The notes under the pieces are model-generated. The model was not told where the DNA came from, ran no database searches, and saw nothing but the letters and a program-made list of their open reading frames with translations. Positions 41,825 through 50,410 of a DNA stretch of 64,000 nucleotides are shown in pieces. How positions within the stretch are numbered: position 1 is the stretch's first letter; the number at the start of each line of letters is the position of its first letter. Origin of the DNA: Gordonia jacobaea (GTDB lineage: Bacteria > Actinomycetota > Actinomycetes > Mycobacteriales > Mycobacteriaceae); contig NZ_LDTZ01000014.1 of the NCBI RefSeq assembly GCF_001186365.1, positions 186,001 through 250,000 of the forward strand, read 5' to 3'. The translations under genes and the position numbers were made by a program.

Positions 41825-42231
41825 CGACCAGTGCGATCCCCACTGTCGAAGTAGGAACAACGTTGCCGCCATTGACAATCGACGCGACGCCGACGTTCAT
41901 CGTATCGACAGCGCTGGCAACCCGTGACTTCCAGGATGTCCATCACGACCGCGACCTCGCTCAGGCCAAGGGGTCCAAGGACATCTTCGTCAACATTCTC
42001 ACCGACACCGGACTCGTCGAACGATTCGTCACCGACTGGGCCGGTCCGTCTGCGAGGATTCGTTCGATCAAGCTCAAACTCGGTGTGCCGTGGTATGCCT
42101 ACGACTCGTTGACCTTCACCGGCGAGGTGACCGACGTCGACGACGATCTGGTCACCGTGGCCGTTACGGGAACGAATGCTCTTGGTAAGCATGTGATCTC
42201 GACCGTCACGCTCATGAGGGGAGGTCGCTGA
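41821..42231 (+). CDS. chsH1: Steroid enoyl-CoA hydratase subunit ChsH1
   Basis: 136 residues from GTG 41821, with AGGAGG seven bases before it. Single hotdog with the R-hydratase dyad in TRDFQDVHHD (D36 and H41), so this is the catalytic partner of ChsH2. Its TGA shares one base with the ATG of ltp2. Confidence 0.92.
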   Translation: MTTSAIPTVEVGTTLPPLTIDATPTFIVSTALATRDFQDVHHDRDLAQAKGSKDIFVNILTDTGLVERFVTDWAGPSARIRSIKLKLGVPWYAYDSLTFTGEVTDVDDDLVTVAVTGTNALGKHVISTVTLMRGGR

Positions 42232-43406
42232 TGGGGCAGTTGTCGGGCGCAGCCGCGATCGCCGGGATCGGGGCCACCGAGTTCTCCAAGAACTCCGGGC
42301 GCAGCGAACTTCGGTTGGCGACCGAGGCGGTGCAGACTGCGCTCGCGGATGCCGGCCTGACCCCCGCCGATGTCGACGGTCTCGTCAGTTTCACCATGGA
42401 CACCAACTCGGAGATCGCGGTCGCCCGCGCTGTGGGAATTCCCGAGCTCACGTACTTCTCGCGTATTCACTACGGCGGAGGTGCGGCCTGTTCGACGGTG
42501 CAGCAGGCAGCGATGGCTGTGGCCACGGGCGTGGCCGACGTGGTCGTTGCGTACCGGGCGTTCAACGAGCGGTCGGGTTTGCGCTTCGGACAGGTGAATT
42601 CGGCTGTGGCCAACCAGGAGAACTCGTCGGGCACCGACAACGCGTTCAGCTATCCGCATGGGTTGTCGACTCCGGCAGCGTTCGTCGCCATGGTCGCGCA
42701 GCGGTACCTGCACGAGTTCGGCGCTACGAGTGAGGATTTCGGACGCATCGCCGTCGTCGACCGCAAGCACGCTGCCAACAATCCCGAGGCGTTCTTCTAC
42801 GGCAAGCCCATCACGTTGGCCGACCACCAGCAGTCGCGATACATCGCGGAGCCGTTGCATCTGCTCGATTGCTGTCAGGAGTCCGATGGCGGTGTCGCGA
42901 TCGTCGTCGTGTCGGCCGAACGCGCGCGCGACCTACCGAATCCGCCTGCCGTGATCTCGGCGGCGGCGTCGGGCAGCGGCGTCGACCAGTTCATCATGAC
43001 CAGCTACTACCGTGACGAACTCGCCGCATTGCCCGAGATGGGCCTTGTCGGTCGGCAACTGTGGGAGCAGTCGGGATTGCGGCCCGACGATATGGACGCC
43101 GCGATCCTCTACGACCACTTCACGCCGTACACCCTGTTGCAGTTGGAGGAGTTGGGGTTCTGTGGGCGCGGCGAGGCAAAGGATTTCGTGCGGGAGCCGG
43201 GTGCGTTGGAAGTCGGCGGTCGGCTCCCGTTGAATACACACGGAGGTCAGTTGGGGGAGGCATACATCCACGGAATGAACGGCATAGCCGAAGCCGTCCG
43301 GCAGTTACGTGGCACGTCGGTGAATCAGGTGCCCGGCGCAGAGCGGGTGGTGGTGACGGCCGGAACAGGAGTTCCGACAAGCGGTTTGGTGTTGACGGCG
43401 GCGTGA
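42231..43406 (+). CDS. ltp2: Steroid side-chain aldolase Ltp2 (thiolase fold)
   Basis: 391 residues of the lipid-transfer/thiolase-like family. The thiolase core is visible (AIAGIGATEFSKNSGRSELRL; GGGAACSTVQQAAMAVATG; NTHGGQLGEAYIHGMNGIAEAV). In steroid degraders Ltp2 performs the retro-aldol cleavage that releases propionyl-CoA and the C19 ketone, while bound to ChsH2. It is the last gene of the igr-like block; the acyl-CoA synthetase follows after 63 bp. Confidence 0.92.
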   Translation: MGQLSGAAAIAGIGATEFSKNSGRSELRLATEAVQTALADAGLTPADVDGLVSFTMDTNSEIAVARAVGIPELTYFSRIHYGGGAACSTVQQAAMAVATGVADVVVAYRAFNERSGLRFGQVNSAVANQENSSGTDNAFSYPHGLSTPAAFVAMVAQRYLHEFGATSEDFGRIAVVDRKHAANNPEAFFYGKPITLADHQQSRYIAEPLHLLDCCQESDGGVAIVVVSAERARDLPNPPAVISAAASGSGVDQFIMTSYYRDELAALPEMGLVGRQLWEQSGLRPDDMDAAILYDHFTPYTLLQLEELGFCGRGEAKDFVREPGALEVGGRLPLNTHGGQLGEAYIHGMNGIAEAVRQLRGTSVNQVPGAERVVVTAGTGVPTSGLVLTAA

Positions 43407-43469
43407 GTGCCGCGCAGCGCGGATAGAGATGACGGGTCACAAGCAGTGCAGCAAGAGGAGCCAGCAGCA

Positions 43470-45116
43470 ATGAAATTCAACCTCGCCGACGTCTTCGAGA
43501 CAGTCGCCGATTCGGTACCCGACCGCATAGCCCTCAGTTACGGCGGACGCCAGATCAGCTATGCAGAGCTCGATCGACTCTCCAGCCAGGTCGCGCACAT
43601 GTTCGCCGCGCAGGGCATCGGACTCGACGACAACGTGTCACTGTTCCTCAAGAACAGCGTCGAACACGTCACCAGTCTGCTCGGCCTGCTGAAGGTGCGC
43701 GCAGTACCTGTCAACGTCAACTATCGCTACACCAATGCCGAGTTGAGCTACATCTTCGACAACTCCGACTCGCGGGGAATCGTCGTCGAAGAACCTGAGC
43801 ATCAGCGCAGCGTTGCCACGTTGCTGCCCGAACTGCCGCTCGTGCGAACGGTATTCGTCATCGGGGAGATCGTCGACGAACTGCGCGCGGCGGCCGACGA
43901 TCTGCCGGACGGACGCACTGTGCAGGTCGTACAGTTCTCCGATTCGGAGAAGCTCTCGGACGCGCGAGATTTCGAGACGAGAACCGGCGACGAGCATTAC
44001 CTCCTGTACACGGGCGGCACCACCGGCTACCCCAAGGGCGTGATCTGGCGACACGACGACTTCTTCCGCAAGCCGATCTCCGGTGGCAATCCGTATGGCG
44101 AGGCGCGCAAGGATCTCGCAGAAGTCGGTGCGGCGGTGAAGGATTTCCCTTCGATCGCCTTCAACATCGCGGCGCCGCTGATGCACGGCGCGGCGTCGTA
44201 TTCGTTGTTCACCTTCCTCACGCTCGGCGGTCGGTTGGTGCTGATGCGCGACTTCGATCCGGCCGCAATCGTGTCGGGCATCGAGGACGAGCAGATCCAG
44301 ATCATCCTCATCGTCGGCGACGCGATGGGAATGCCGCTCGTCGACGAACTCGAGCGCCGCACAGGCGACGTCGACCTGTCCTCGCTGTTCTCGATCACCT
44401 CGGGCGGGGCGATCTGGTCGCAACACGTGCGTGAGCGCATGGCCGCGGTGAAGCCAGACCTGGTGCTGCGTGACAACTTCGGAGCGTCGGAGTCGGGCAA
44501 CGACGGCGAGATCATGATGGACGACAACGGCAACCTTCGGGTGCCGCCGACCGACAAGATGATGGTGGTCGACGAATCGCTCAACGAGATCACCCCGGGC
44601 TCAGGCGATGTCGGGTACATCGCGCGAATCGGCAATGTGCCCCTCGGCTACTACAAGGACGAGGCCAAGTCTGCCAAGACCTTTCCGACGCTTCCCGACG
44701 GTCGACGCATCTCGGTGCTCGGCGACATGGGGACAGTCGAGGCCGACGGCACCATCGTGTTCCTCGGTCGCGGCTCGCAATGCATCAACACCGGCGGCGA
44801 GAAGGTGTACGCCGAGGAGGTCGAGGCGACACTGCACGCGCACCCCGCCGTCGCCGACGCTCTCGTCGTTCCGATTCCCGATCCCAAGTACGGGCAGCGG
44901 GTCGGCGCGGTGGTCGCGGTGGCACAGGGCGAATCGGAGCCGACTCTCGAAGACCTGCAGACCCATTGCCGCGAGTCGCTGGCCGGCTACAAGGTCCCAC
45001 GGACCGTCGTATTCGTCGACGAGGTGAAGCGGACGCCCGCGGGCAAAGCCGACTACAAGTGGGCGAAAGCCGCCGCGGCCACAGCGCCAGCTGCCCCGGA
45101 GTCGGCAGGCGTATGA
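43470..45116 (+). CDS. Acyl-CoA synthetase (FadD19/FadD17-like)
   Basis: 548 residues of the ANL superfamily. ATP-binding P-loop YLLYTGGTTGYPKGVIWRHDD, the GASESG A5-type motif, GDMGTVEADGTIVFLGRG with hinge region, and a C-terminal lysine in RTPAGKADYKW. The sequence tracks M. tuberculosis FadD19, which activates sterol side chains, but the exact FadD number is uncertain. ATG 43470 with AGAGGAG upstream is chosen over 43407. It is probably co-transcribed with ltp2, since no new KstR box precedes it. Confidence 0.85.
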   Translation: MKFNLADVFETVADSVPDRIALSYGGRQISYAELDRLSSQVAHMFAAQGIGLDDNVSLFLKNSVEHVTSLLGLLKVRAVPVNVNYRYTNAELSYIFDNSDSRGIVVEEPEHQRSVATLLPELPLVRTVFVIGEIVDELRAAADDLPDGRTVQVVQFSDSEKLSDARDFETRTGDEHYLLYTGGTTGYPKGVIWRHDDFFRKPISGGNPYGEARKDLAEVGAAVKDFPSIAFNIAAPLMHGAASYSLFTFLTLGGRLVLMRDFDPAAIVSGIEDEQIQIILIVGDAMGMPLVDELERRTGDVDLSSLFSITSGGAIWSQHVRERMAAVKPDLVLRDNFGASESGNDGEIMMDDNGNLRVPPTDKMMVVDESLNEITPGSGDVGYIARIGNVPLGYYKDEAKSAKTFPTLPDGRRISVLGDMGTVEADGTIVFLGRGSQCINTGGEKVYAEEVEATLHAHPAVADALVVPIPDPKYGQRVGAVVAVAQGESEPTLEDLQTHCRESLAGYKVPRTVVFVDEVKRTPAGKADYKWAKAAAATAPAAPESAGV

Positions 45117-45138
45117 CGCCCACTCGGCGCGATGAGAC

Positions 45139-45200
45139 GCCCACTCGACGGGAAAACCCGTCGACTGGGCGCTCGAGACCGTCGACTGGGCGCTCGAGAC
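45139..45200. repeat. Inverted and tandem repeat after the acyl-CoA synthetase
   Basis: A 14-bp inverted repeat with one mismatch (45139-45152 / 45157-45170) around an AAAA loop is followed by an exact 21-bp tandem duplication (45159-45179 and 45180-45200). It may terminate transcription; otherwise its function is unknown. Confidence 0.6.
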
Positions 45201-45237
45201 GGCCGAGTGTGCAGTCGCCGAGCGAGGGCGGCGCTCA

Positions 45238-46443
45238 ATGTATACGGTGTTCATCGTGAGTAAGCGAAGCAGGGTCGGGCGTCGGGTCGGTGTGATGGTG
45301 TCGGCGGTGGCGGTGGTCGCCGCGACGATGTCGGCGGTGATCGGGGCGCCGCCCGCGAGCGCCGCGCCGAGCGGGCCGTCGGGCACGGTGGTGTCGACCG
45401 AGCCGCTGCCCGCGCGGATCACGGTGCCCGGTGCTGTCAACGCGAAGCGGATCACGTACTGGACCAAGGGTGTTCGCGATGCGGCTGCGTTGTCGAGCGG
45501 TGCGGTCTATCTGCCGCCGGGTACGCCGCCCAAGGGCGGCTGGCCGGTGATCGCGTGGGCGCACGGCACAACCGGCCTCGCCGATCACTGCGCGTACTCC
45601 ATCGGCGGTCCGGTCGCCGTCGAGCGTGACTGGGAGTACCTCGGCTCGTGGATGTCTCGCGGATACGCGGTGGTCGCCTCGGACTATGTCGGGCTCGGCA
45701 CGCCGGGTAACCATCCGTATCTGAACGGTCGCGTCGAGGCGCACAGCATCGTCGACAGCGTGAAGGCTGCACGGCAGGTGTATCCGCAGTTGTCACGCAA
45801 GTGGGCGGTCGTCGGGCAGTCGCAGGGTGGCGGCGCCGCCATCACGACGGCCCGCTACGCGACGCAGTTCGGTGGCAAGGATCTGGACTACCGAGGTGCT
45901 GTGGGGACCGGCGTTCCGGCGTATATCGAGAATCTCGTTGCGGCGCTTGGTCGTCCGTCGCCGGTCCGACTCGGAGGGTTCTCGCCCAACACGACGATCT
46001 ACGTGATGTACATCCTCTCCGGACTCCGTACGTCGTTCCCGGAATGGAACATCAATTCGTTCCTGACCCCGTACGGCCGGTACTGGGTCGACAAAGCCGA
46101 GACCCAGTGCGACTCCGACAACGAGCTCGGCGCCCTGGTTCGATCGCAGAAGGTCGATCCCGGAAAACTGCTCAGCCGCCCGCTGTCCGATATCCCCGGA
46201 TTCCAGGCGAAACTCACCGATTACATGGGTATCCCCGAATCCGGCTACGACAAACCGTTCTTCATCGGGCAGGGCGGCCTCGACACCGACGTCAACACCC
46301 CCGGAGTCTTGCTCCTGGTGTCGCGACTCAAGGCGAACAACCAGCCCGTGACGTTCCGGTTCTACCCGGACAAGGACCACAGCGGCACGGTCAACGCGTC
46401 GAAGGTCGACTCGATCCCGTTCGTGGACAAGCTCTTCCGCTGA
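45238..46443 (+). CDS. Secreted lipase (LIP family)
   Basis: 401 residues from ATG 45238, or 395 from GTG 45256. Signal peptide with KRSRVGRRVG, a Val/Ala-rich core and a likely site near PPASAA (about residue 42). Alpha/beta hydrolase features: VIAWAHGTTGLADHC, nucleophile GQSQGGGAAITTA and a late histidine in PDKDHSGTV. It resembles the secretory triacylglycerol lipase family of fungi and actinobacteria. It is the first gene of a block without steroid function inserted in the steroid region. Confidence 0.82.
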   Translation: MYTVFIVSKRSRVGRRVGVMVSAVAVVAATMSAVIGAPPASAAPSGPSGTVVSTEPLPARITVPGAVNAKRITYWTKGVRDAAALSSGAVYLPPGTPPKGGWPVIAWAHGTTGLADHCAYSIGGPVAVERDWEYLGSWMSRGYAVVASDYVGLGTPGNHPYLNGRVEAHSIVDSVKAARQVYPQLSRKWAVVGQSQGGGAAITTARYATQFGGKDLDYRGAVGTGVPAYIENLVAALGRPSPVRLGGFSPNTTIYVMYILSGLRTSFPEWNINSFLTPYGRYWVDKAETQCDSDNELGALVRSQKVDPGKLLSRPLSDIPGFQAKLTDYMGIPESGYDKPFFIGQGGLDTDVNTPGVLLLVSRLKANNQPVTFRFYPDKDHSGTVNASKVDSIPFVDKLFR

Positions 46444-46471
46444 CCCATACGGCCGAGAGTTCTGCCGGGGC

Positions 46472-47785
46472 TCACCCGAAAGCCCGCAGCCCGACCCACA
46501 GCGCGAGTACTGCGGCGACGAGTGTCAGCGGCACCGACACCAGCCCGAGCGACAGATAGAGACGAGACGACGTCGACGCCGAGTGTCGACGCATGACGTC
46601 GCGCCACAGCAGATTGGCCAGCGAACCGAACACGGCCAGGTTGGGGCCGATGTTCACGCCGAGCAGTACCGCGAGCACCAGCGCGGGCTGACCCGCCAAG
46701 AGCGGGACGAGCAGCAGGGTCGCCGGGAGATTGTTGAACAGGTTGGCGGCGACCGCTGCGATCACCGCGGCTCCCAGCAGCGCGAGAAGGCCTGCCCCGG
46801 ACGGCATCAGCGTCGAGAAGAGGTCACCCACGGGGCCGTTGCGCACGGGCAGGATGATCACGCCCAGTGCGGCGACGAAGATCAGGAACGGGACTCCTGC
46901 CGCGCGGACGGCGTCGACGCAGGTCGCGCGGGGTGTTCGCCACAGCCACGGCAGCGCCATCGCCAGCGCCCCGATCCCGGCCACGGCCGCCAGCGGGACG
47001 CCGAGAGGCTCTGCGACGACGAATCCCACGAGAAGCCCGCCGAGTGCGCCCAACGTCAGCAGCGGCGCTCGTGGCGTCTCGACGTCCTCCGAATGATCCT
47101 GCGCCGCATCGGATACGACGAGCTCGGGAGAATCGTCGACCTCACCGTGCCCGCGGGGCGATCTCAGGTCCGCCGCGAAGAACCACCGAAAGACGAGATA
47201 TTCGACGACGATCGCCGCGACCCACGGCCACGCCATGATCGCGGCGAAGCGCGTGAACGACAGCCCGGCCGCGCCGAAGGCGAGCAGATTGGTCAGGTTG
47301 GAGACGGGCAGGAGCGTCGACGCGCTGTTGGCGAGATGGTTGCTCGCGTAGGCGATGGGTGTGACTCGCGCGCCGATGTGTCGTGTGGTCAACACGGCAA
47401 CCGGGGTCAGCAGCACGATCGTGGTGTCGAGGGACAATACAGCGGTCGTCACGGCAGCGACCACGAATACGATGCGCAGCAATCCGATCGCCGAACCGCG
47501 ACTCCACCTGGCCAATACCACCCCGACCCAGGTGAAAACACCTGCGCGTGCACAGATCTCGGCGACGACGAGCATGGCCGCGAGAAACCCGATTGTCGGC
47601 AGCATGAACCGAACCTCTGCCGCGGCGGTGTGCCAGTCGACGAGACCCAGCGCGGCGACGAGCAAGGCTGCCGGCACGGCGACAACAGCGGGTGGGACGC
47701 GTGTGACCGATACGGTGGCGACGATGGTCACGACCAACACGACGACCGCGACCACGGTGCCGAACGCGCTGCTCGCCTCGATCAC
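46472..47785 (-). CDS. ArsB/NhaD-type ion transporter
   Basis: 437 residues with about eleven predicted membrane helices. Signatures of the ArsB/SLC13-like ion transporter superfamily: SLDTTIVLLTPVAV, NHLANSASTLLPVSNLTNLLAF and NLFNNLPATLLLVPLL, with a second-half GVNIGPNLAVFGSLANLLW. Relatives export arsenite or carry Na+/dicarboxylates. No arsR, arsC or arsA is nearby, so arsenite specificity is unproven. GTG start; 19 bp after the MFS gene on the same strand. Confidence 0.8.
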   Translation of the reverse strand: MIEASSAFGTVVAVVVLVVTIVATVSVTRVPPAVVAVPAALLVAALGLVDWHTAAAEVRFMLPTIGFLAAMLVVAEICARAGVFTWVGVVLARWSRGSAIGLLRIVFVVAAVTTAVLSLDTTIVLLTPVAVLTTRHIGARVTPIAYASNHLANSASTLLPVSNLTNLLAFGAAGLSFTRFAAIMAWPWVAAIVVEYLVFRWFFAADLRSPRGHGEVDDSPELVVSDAAQDHSEDVETPRAPLLTLGALGGLLVGFVVAEPLGVPLAAVAGIGALAMALPWLWRTPRATCVDAVRAAGVPFLIFVAALGVIILPVRNGPVGDLFSTLMPSGAGLLALLGAAVIAAVAANLFNNLPATLLLVPLLAGQPALVLAVLLGVNIGPNLAVFGSLANLLWRDVMRRHSASTSSRLYLSLGLVSVPLTLVAAVLALWVGLRAFG

Positions 47786-47804
47786 CGGAGCGAGCCTACG
47801 CTGC

Positions 47805-49517
47805 TCACCTGTCCGTCGAGCGTTGCCTGTCGTCGTCCGCCCAGCCGAACTCGTTGGTCTTCGTCACGGGTTCCCCCATATCGGGGTCGGTCTTGTTGTC
47901 GGGGTAGGTGACGGCGACGACACGACGAGGCGCGAGCCACAGCAACACGGCGGAGCCGGCGAGGAGGACCGCTCCGAGGACGACGCACGCCTGATTCATC
48001 GGCGTGATGAACGCGTCTTGCGCGCCGTCGAGGATGGCCCGCGCCAGACCGCTCGCCTGCTCGGGAAGCCGGTGTGCCACCTCGGTGGCCTCCGCGAGTG
48101 ATTTGCCGATGCGAGTCGACGCCTCGTCGGCTTGGGCGAGCAGCGCCTGGCCGCCCGCGGTGTCTCCCGCGGCGATGCGTTGGCGTCCGGCGGCGTCGAG
48201 TTGGTCGTGTGCGAGCGTGCTGGTCGCCCCGATTCGGGCCGAGTATCCGGCCGCGAGCAGTGACCCTGCGATAGCGATCCCGATGGCGGCACCGAGTTCG
48301 CGCGCGGTGTCGTTGACCGCTGATCCGACGCCCTGGTTGTCCAGCGGTGTGTTCGACATGATGGCCGTGGTCGACGGTGCGGTCGCGAGTCCGATACCGA
48401 CCGCGATGACACCGGTCATCGCCGCGAACATCGGGTAGCTGTCGTAGTCGATGAGCCCGAGGAGCAGCATCCCGATGCCTGCGACGAGGATTCCGCCGGC
48501 GAGGACGAAACGCAGCGAGTGGAACCGCACGGCGACCCAATTGCCGACGAGGGCGAAAGCGCTGACACCGATGACCATCGGCATCAGTGCGAAAGCCGAT
48601 TGCAGCGGGGAGTAGCCCATCACCAGTTGCAGTCGTTGCAACAGCAGATAGAAGGCGCCGAACGACGCGAAGAACTGCAATGCCACCGAGAGTGCGCCGG
48701 AACCGAATGCGCGGTTGGTGAAGAGGCGCACGTCCAGCAGCGGGTCGGTGATGCGCAATTCGACCATGCAGAACGCGACCAACAACACCAGTCCGCCGAT
48801 CAGCGCGACCAGAACGAGGGCGTCGCCCCACCCGCGGTGTGGTGCTTCGAGAAGACCGAAGACGATTCCGGTCACGCCGAAGACCGATAGGGCGGTACCG
48901 CCGAAGTCGAAGCGTCCAGGATTGCTGTCGCGGGAGGTTCCGATCGTCAGGCACAGCAGAGCAGTCACCAGAGCCGACGCCGCGAAAGTGATGAAAATCG
49001 AGTGCCACGAGAAGAATTCGAGCAGGACGCCGGTGACGAAGAATCCCGCGATCGCTCCCGCTCCAGCCACCGCCGCCCAAATGCTCACCGCGATACTGCG
49101 CTTGTCCGCAGGTACACCGGAGGTGATCAGCGACAGCGTGGTGGGCATGATGAGTGCCGCTGCGACGCCTGCCAGGATTCGGGTGCAGATCAACTGGGTG
49201 GGATCGGTCGTCCAGATCGCCAGCAGTGAGGCGACAGAGAAGACGACGAGACCGACGATCAGGACCTCGCGTCGCCCGAAGCGGTCACCGATGGCGCCTG
49301 CCGGAAGCAGCAGTGCCGCAAGGGCTAACGTGTAGCCGTCGACGATCCATGTCATCTGGCTCGAGTCGGCGCCGATGTCGATGGCGATGTCGGCGAGTGC
49401 GGTGTTCAGCGCGGCCATGGCGGCGACCACCATGCTGACCGCAGCGCAGGCGATCAGGATCAGCCACGCCGCGCGCGTGTTCTCGCGCGTCAGTCGCGTG
49501 CGTGTCAGCCTGGCCAT
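47805..49517 (-). CDS. MFS drug exporter (DHA2/EmrB-QacA)
   Basis: 570 residues with fourteen predicted membrane helices, drug:H+ antiporter-2 type. Landmarks: MVVAAMAALNTALADIAIDIG and WIVDGYTLALAALLLPAGAIGDRFGRREVLIVG (motif A), plus GFFVTGVLLEFFSWHSIFIT (motif C region). The hydrophilic loop and C-terminal tail are Ala/Asp-rich. It precedes the ArsB-like gene. The substrate is unknown. Confidence 0.87.
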   Translation of the reverse strand: MARLTRTRLTRENTRAAWLILIACAAVSMVVAAMAALNTALADIAIDIGADSSQMTWIVDGYTLALAALLLPAGAIGDRFGRREVLIVGLVVFSVASLLAIWTTDPTQLICTRILAGVAAALIMPTTLSLITSGVPADKRSIAVSIWAAVAGAGAIAGFFVTGVLLEFFSWHSIFITFAASALVTALLCLTIGTSRDSNPGRFDFGGTALSVFGVTGIVFGLLEAPHRGWGDALVLVALIGGLVLLVAFCMVELRITDPLLDVRLFTNRAFGSGALSVALQFFASFGAFYLLLQRLQLVMGYSPLQSAFALMPMVIGVSAFALVGNWVAVRFHSLRFVLAGGILVAGIGMLLLGLIDYDSYPMFAAMTGVIAVGIGLATAPSTTAIMSNTPLDNQGVGSAVNDTARELGAAIGIAIAGSLLAAGYSARIGATSTLAHDQLDAAGRQRIAAGDTAGGQALLAQADEASTRIGKSLAEATEVAHRLPEQASGLARAILDGAQDAFITPMNQACVVLGAVLLAGSAVLLWLAPRRVVAVTYPDNKTDPDMGEPVTKTNEFGWADDDRQRSTDR

Positions 49518-49676
49518 GTAGTCCCCGTCGCTATCGAGTCGAGGTTATTCACGACACGCTGCCGGGAAACGCCACAAACTCCTGCACCATGTGACACATT
49601 TATCACTGTAGTAACACACTGGGAGTATTCGATCAGGTAGCTGGCGGGTATCCCGGACGATCGAAAGTGAGAGATC

Positions 49677-49817
49677 ATGGCCTCATCCCAGGTCGCATCT
49701 TCACGAGCAACCGACACGACGCCGGTCCGCCTGCACATCTGGCGGGTGTTGTCGATGCTGGCCGCGCTGATCGCGGTCGGTGTGGTGTTGGTTCTCATCA
49801 TCACCTCCGCGGCCTAG
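49677..49817 (+). CDS. Small single-pass membrane protein
   Basis: 46 residues: a Ser/Thr-rich N-terminal 19 residues, then one hydrophobic segment from about residue 22 to 43 (LSMLAALIAVGVVLVLIITS). No cysteine or signal-peptidase site is seen, so it would be a membrane-anchored miniprotein. It diverges from the MFS exporter and ends 24 bp before a convergent gene. The hydrophobic stretch and a plausible start context favour coding, but there is no family evidence. Confidence 0.5.
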   Translation: MASSQVASSRATDTTPVRLHIWRVLSMLAALIAVGVVLVLIITSAA

Positions 49818-49840
49818 CGCGACCAGCCGACACGTCGGAC

Positions 49841-50272
49841 TCAGCCCGCGTACTTCTCGATGACTGCGCCGACTCGTGGAAGTGCCGCGGCCACATAGCC
49901 TTTCGCCTTGCCGCGCAGCGAGTTGTACGCCTTCGCGAGCGCAGGCTTGGCGTTCGACACCTGGTCGTCGGTCACCTGGAGCAGCGCTTCGGATGCCGCG
50001 TCGGAATTCGCCGCGAGGTGATCACCGAACGCGACGCCGGCAGGCTTGCTGTCCCAGAACGGTTGCAGCGCGCTGAGAAAGTCGGGCAGCAACTGGTCGG
50101 TAGCCCGAGTCACGATGTCCGGCTTGATCTTTTGGACAGCGCCGTAAGCCGCTTTGACGGCGGCGCCGCTGAGACCCTTCTGCTCCGACACCTCGGCGTC
50201 GATGACGCCGACGAAATCGTTGACCACTGCCGGACGGTTGGCTCCGAGCAGTGACTGCAGCGAATCGCTCAT
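49841..50272 (-). CDS. Conserved actinobacterial protein of unknown function
   Basis: 143 residues, soluble and helical: SLQSLLGANRPAVVNDFVGVID, SGAAVKAAYGAVQKIKPDIV, LPDFLSALQPFWDSK and SLRGKAKGYVAAALPRVGAVIEKYAG. It resembles a mycobacterial family I recall as DUF6918, but the label is not certain. AAGGAG seven bases before the ATG supports the start. A perfect hairpin (50289-50307) lies in its leader. Confidence 0.7.
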   Translation of the reverse strand: MSDSLQSLLGANRPAVVNDFVGVIDAEVSEQKGLSGAAVKAAYGAVQKIKPDIVTRATDQLLPDFLSALQPFWDSKPAGVAFGDHLAANSDAASEALLQVTDDQVSNAKPALAKAYNSLRGKAKGYVAAALPRVGAVIEKYAG

Positions 50273-50288
50273 CGAATCTCCTTCATGG

Positions 50289-50307
50289 CCCGTGGCGCAG
50301 CCACGGG
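50289..50307. other. Leader hairpin CCCGTGGC/GCCACGGG
   Basis: Perfect 8-bp stem with loop GCA in the gap between the hydratase gene (minus strand, ending at 50411) and the start at 50272. It has no U tract and ends a few bases before AAGGAG; it could terminate upstream transcription or affect initiation. Confidence 0.4.
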
Positions 50308-50410
50308 AGGTAGCGGGAATGACCGTCAGTGACCTTATCGGTTCCGACTGTGATGGTGCGCGCTGGCGGCATCCACCTACGACGTCGCGTCCGCTACTCC
50401 CATCGGACGC

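Noticed and set aside
46472..47785. Arsenic resistance locus
   Set aside because: Only an ArsB-superfamily carrier is present; no arsR, arsC or arsA is adjacent, so the name would overstate the evidence.
46583..47911. Plus-strand frame of 442 codons opposite the ArsB-like gene
   Set aside because: Hydrophilic Arg/Gln/Asp-rich shadow of a membrane protein gene.
49518..49676. TetR- or LysR-type operator in the gap before the small membrane protein
   Set aside because: TGTGACACA and GTAACACAC look related but do not form a convincing dyad, and no regulator gene is adjacent.
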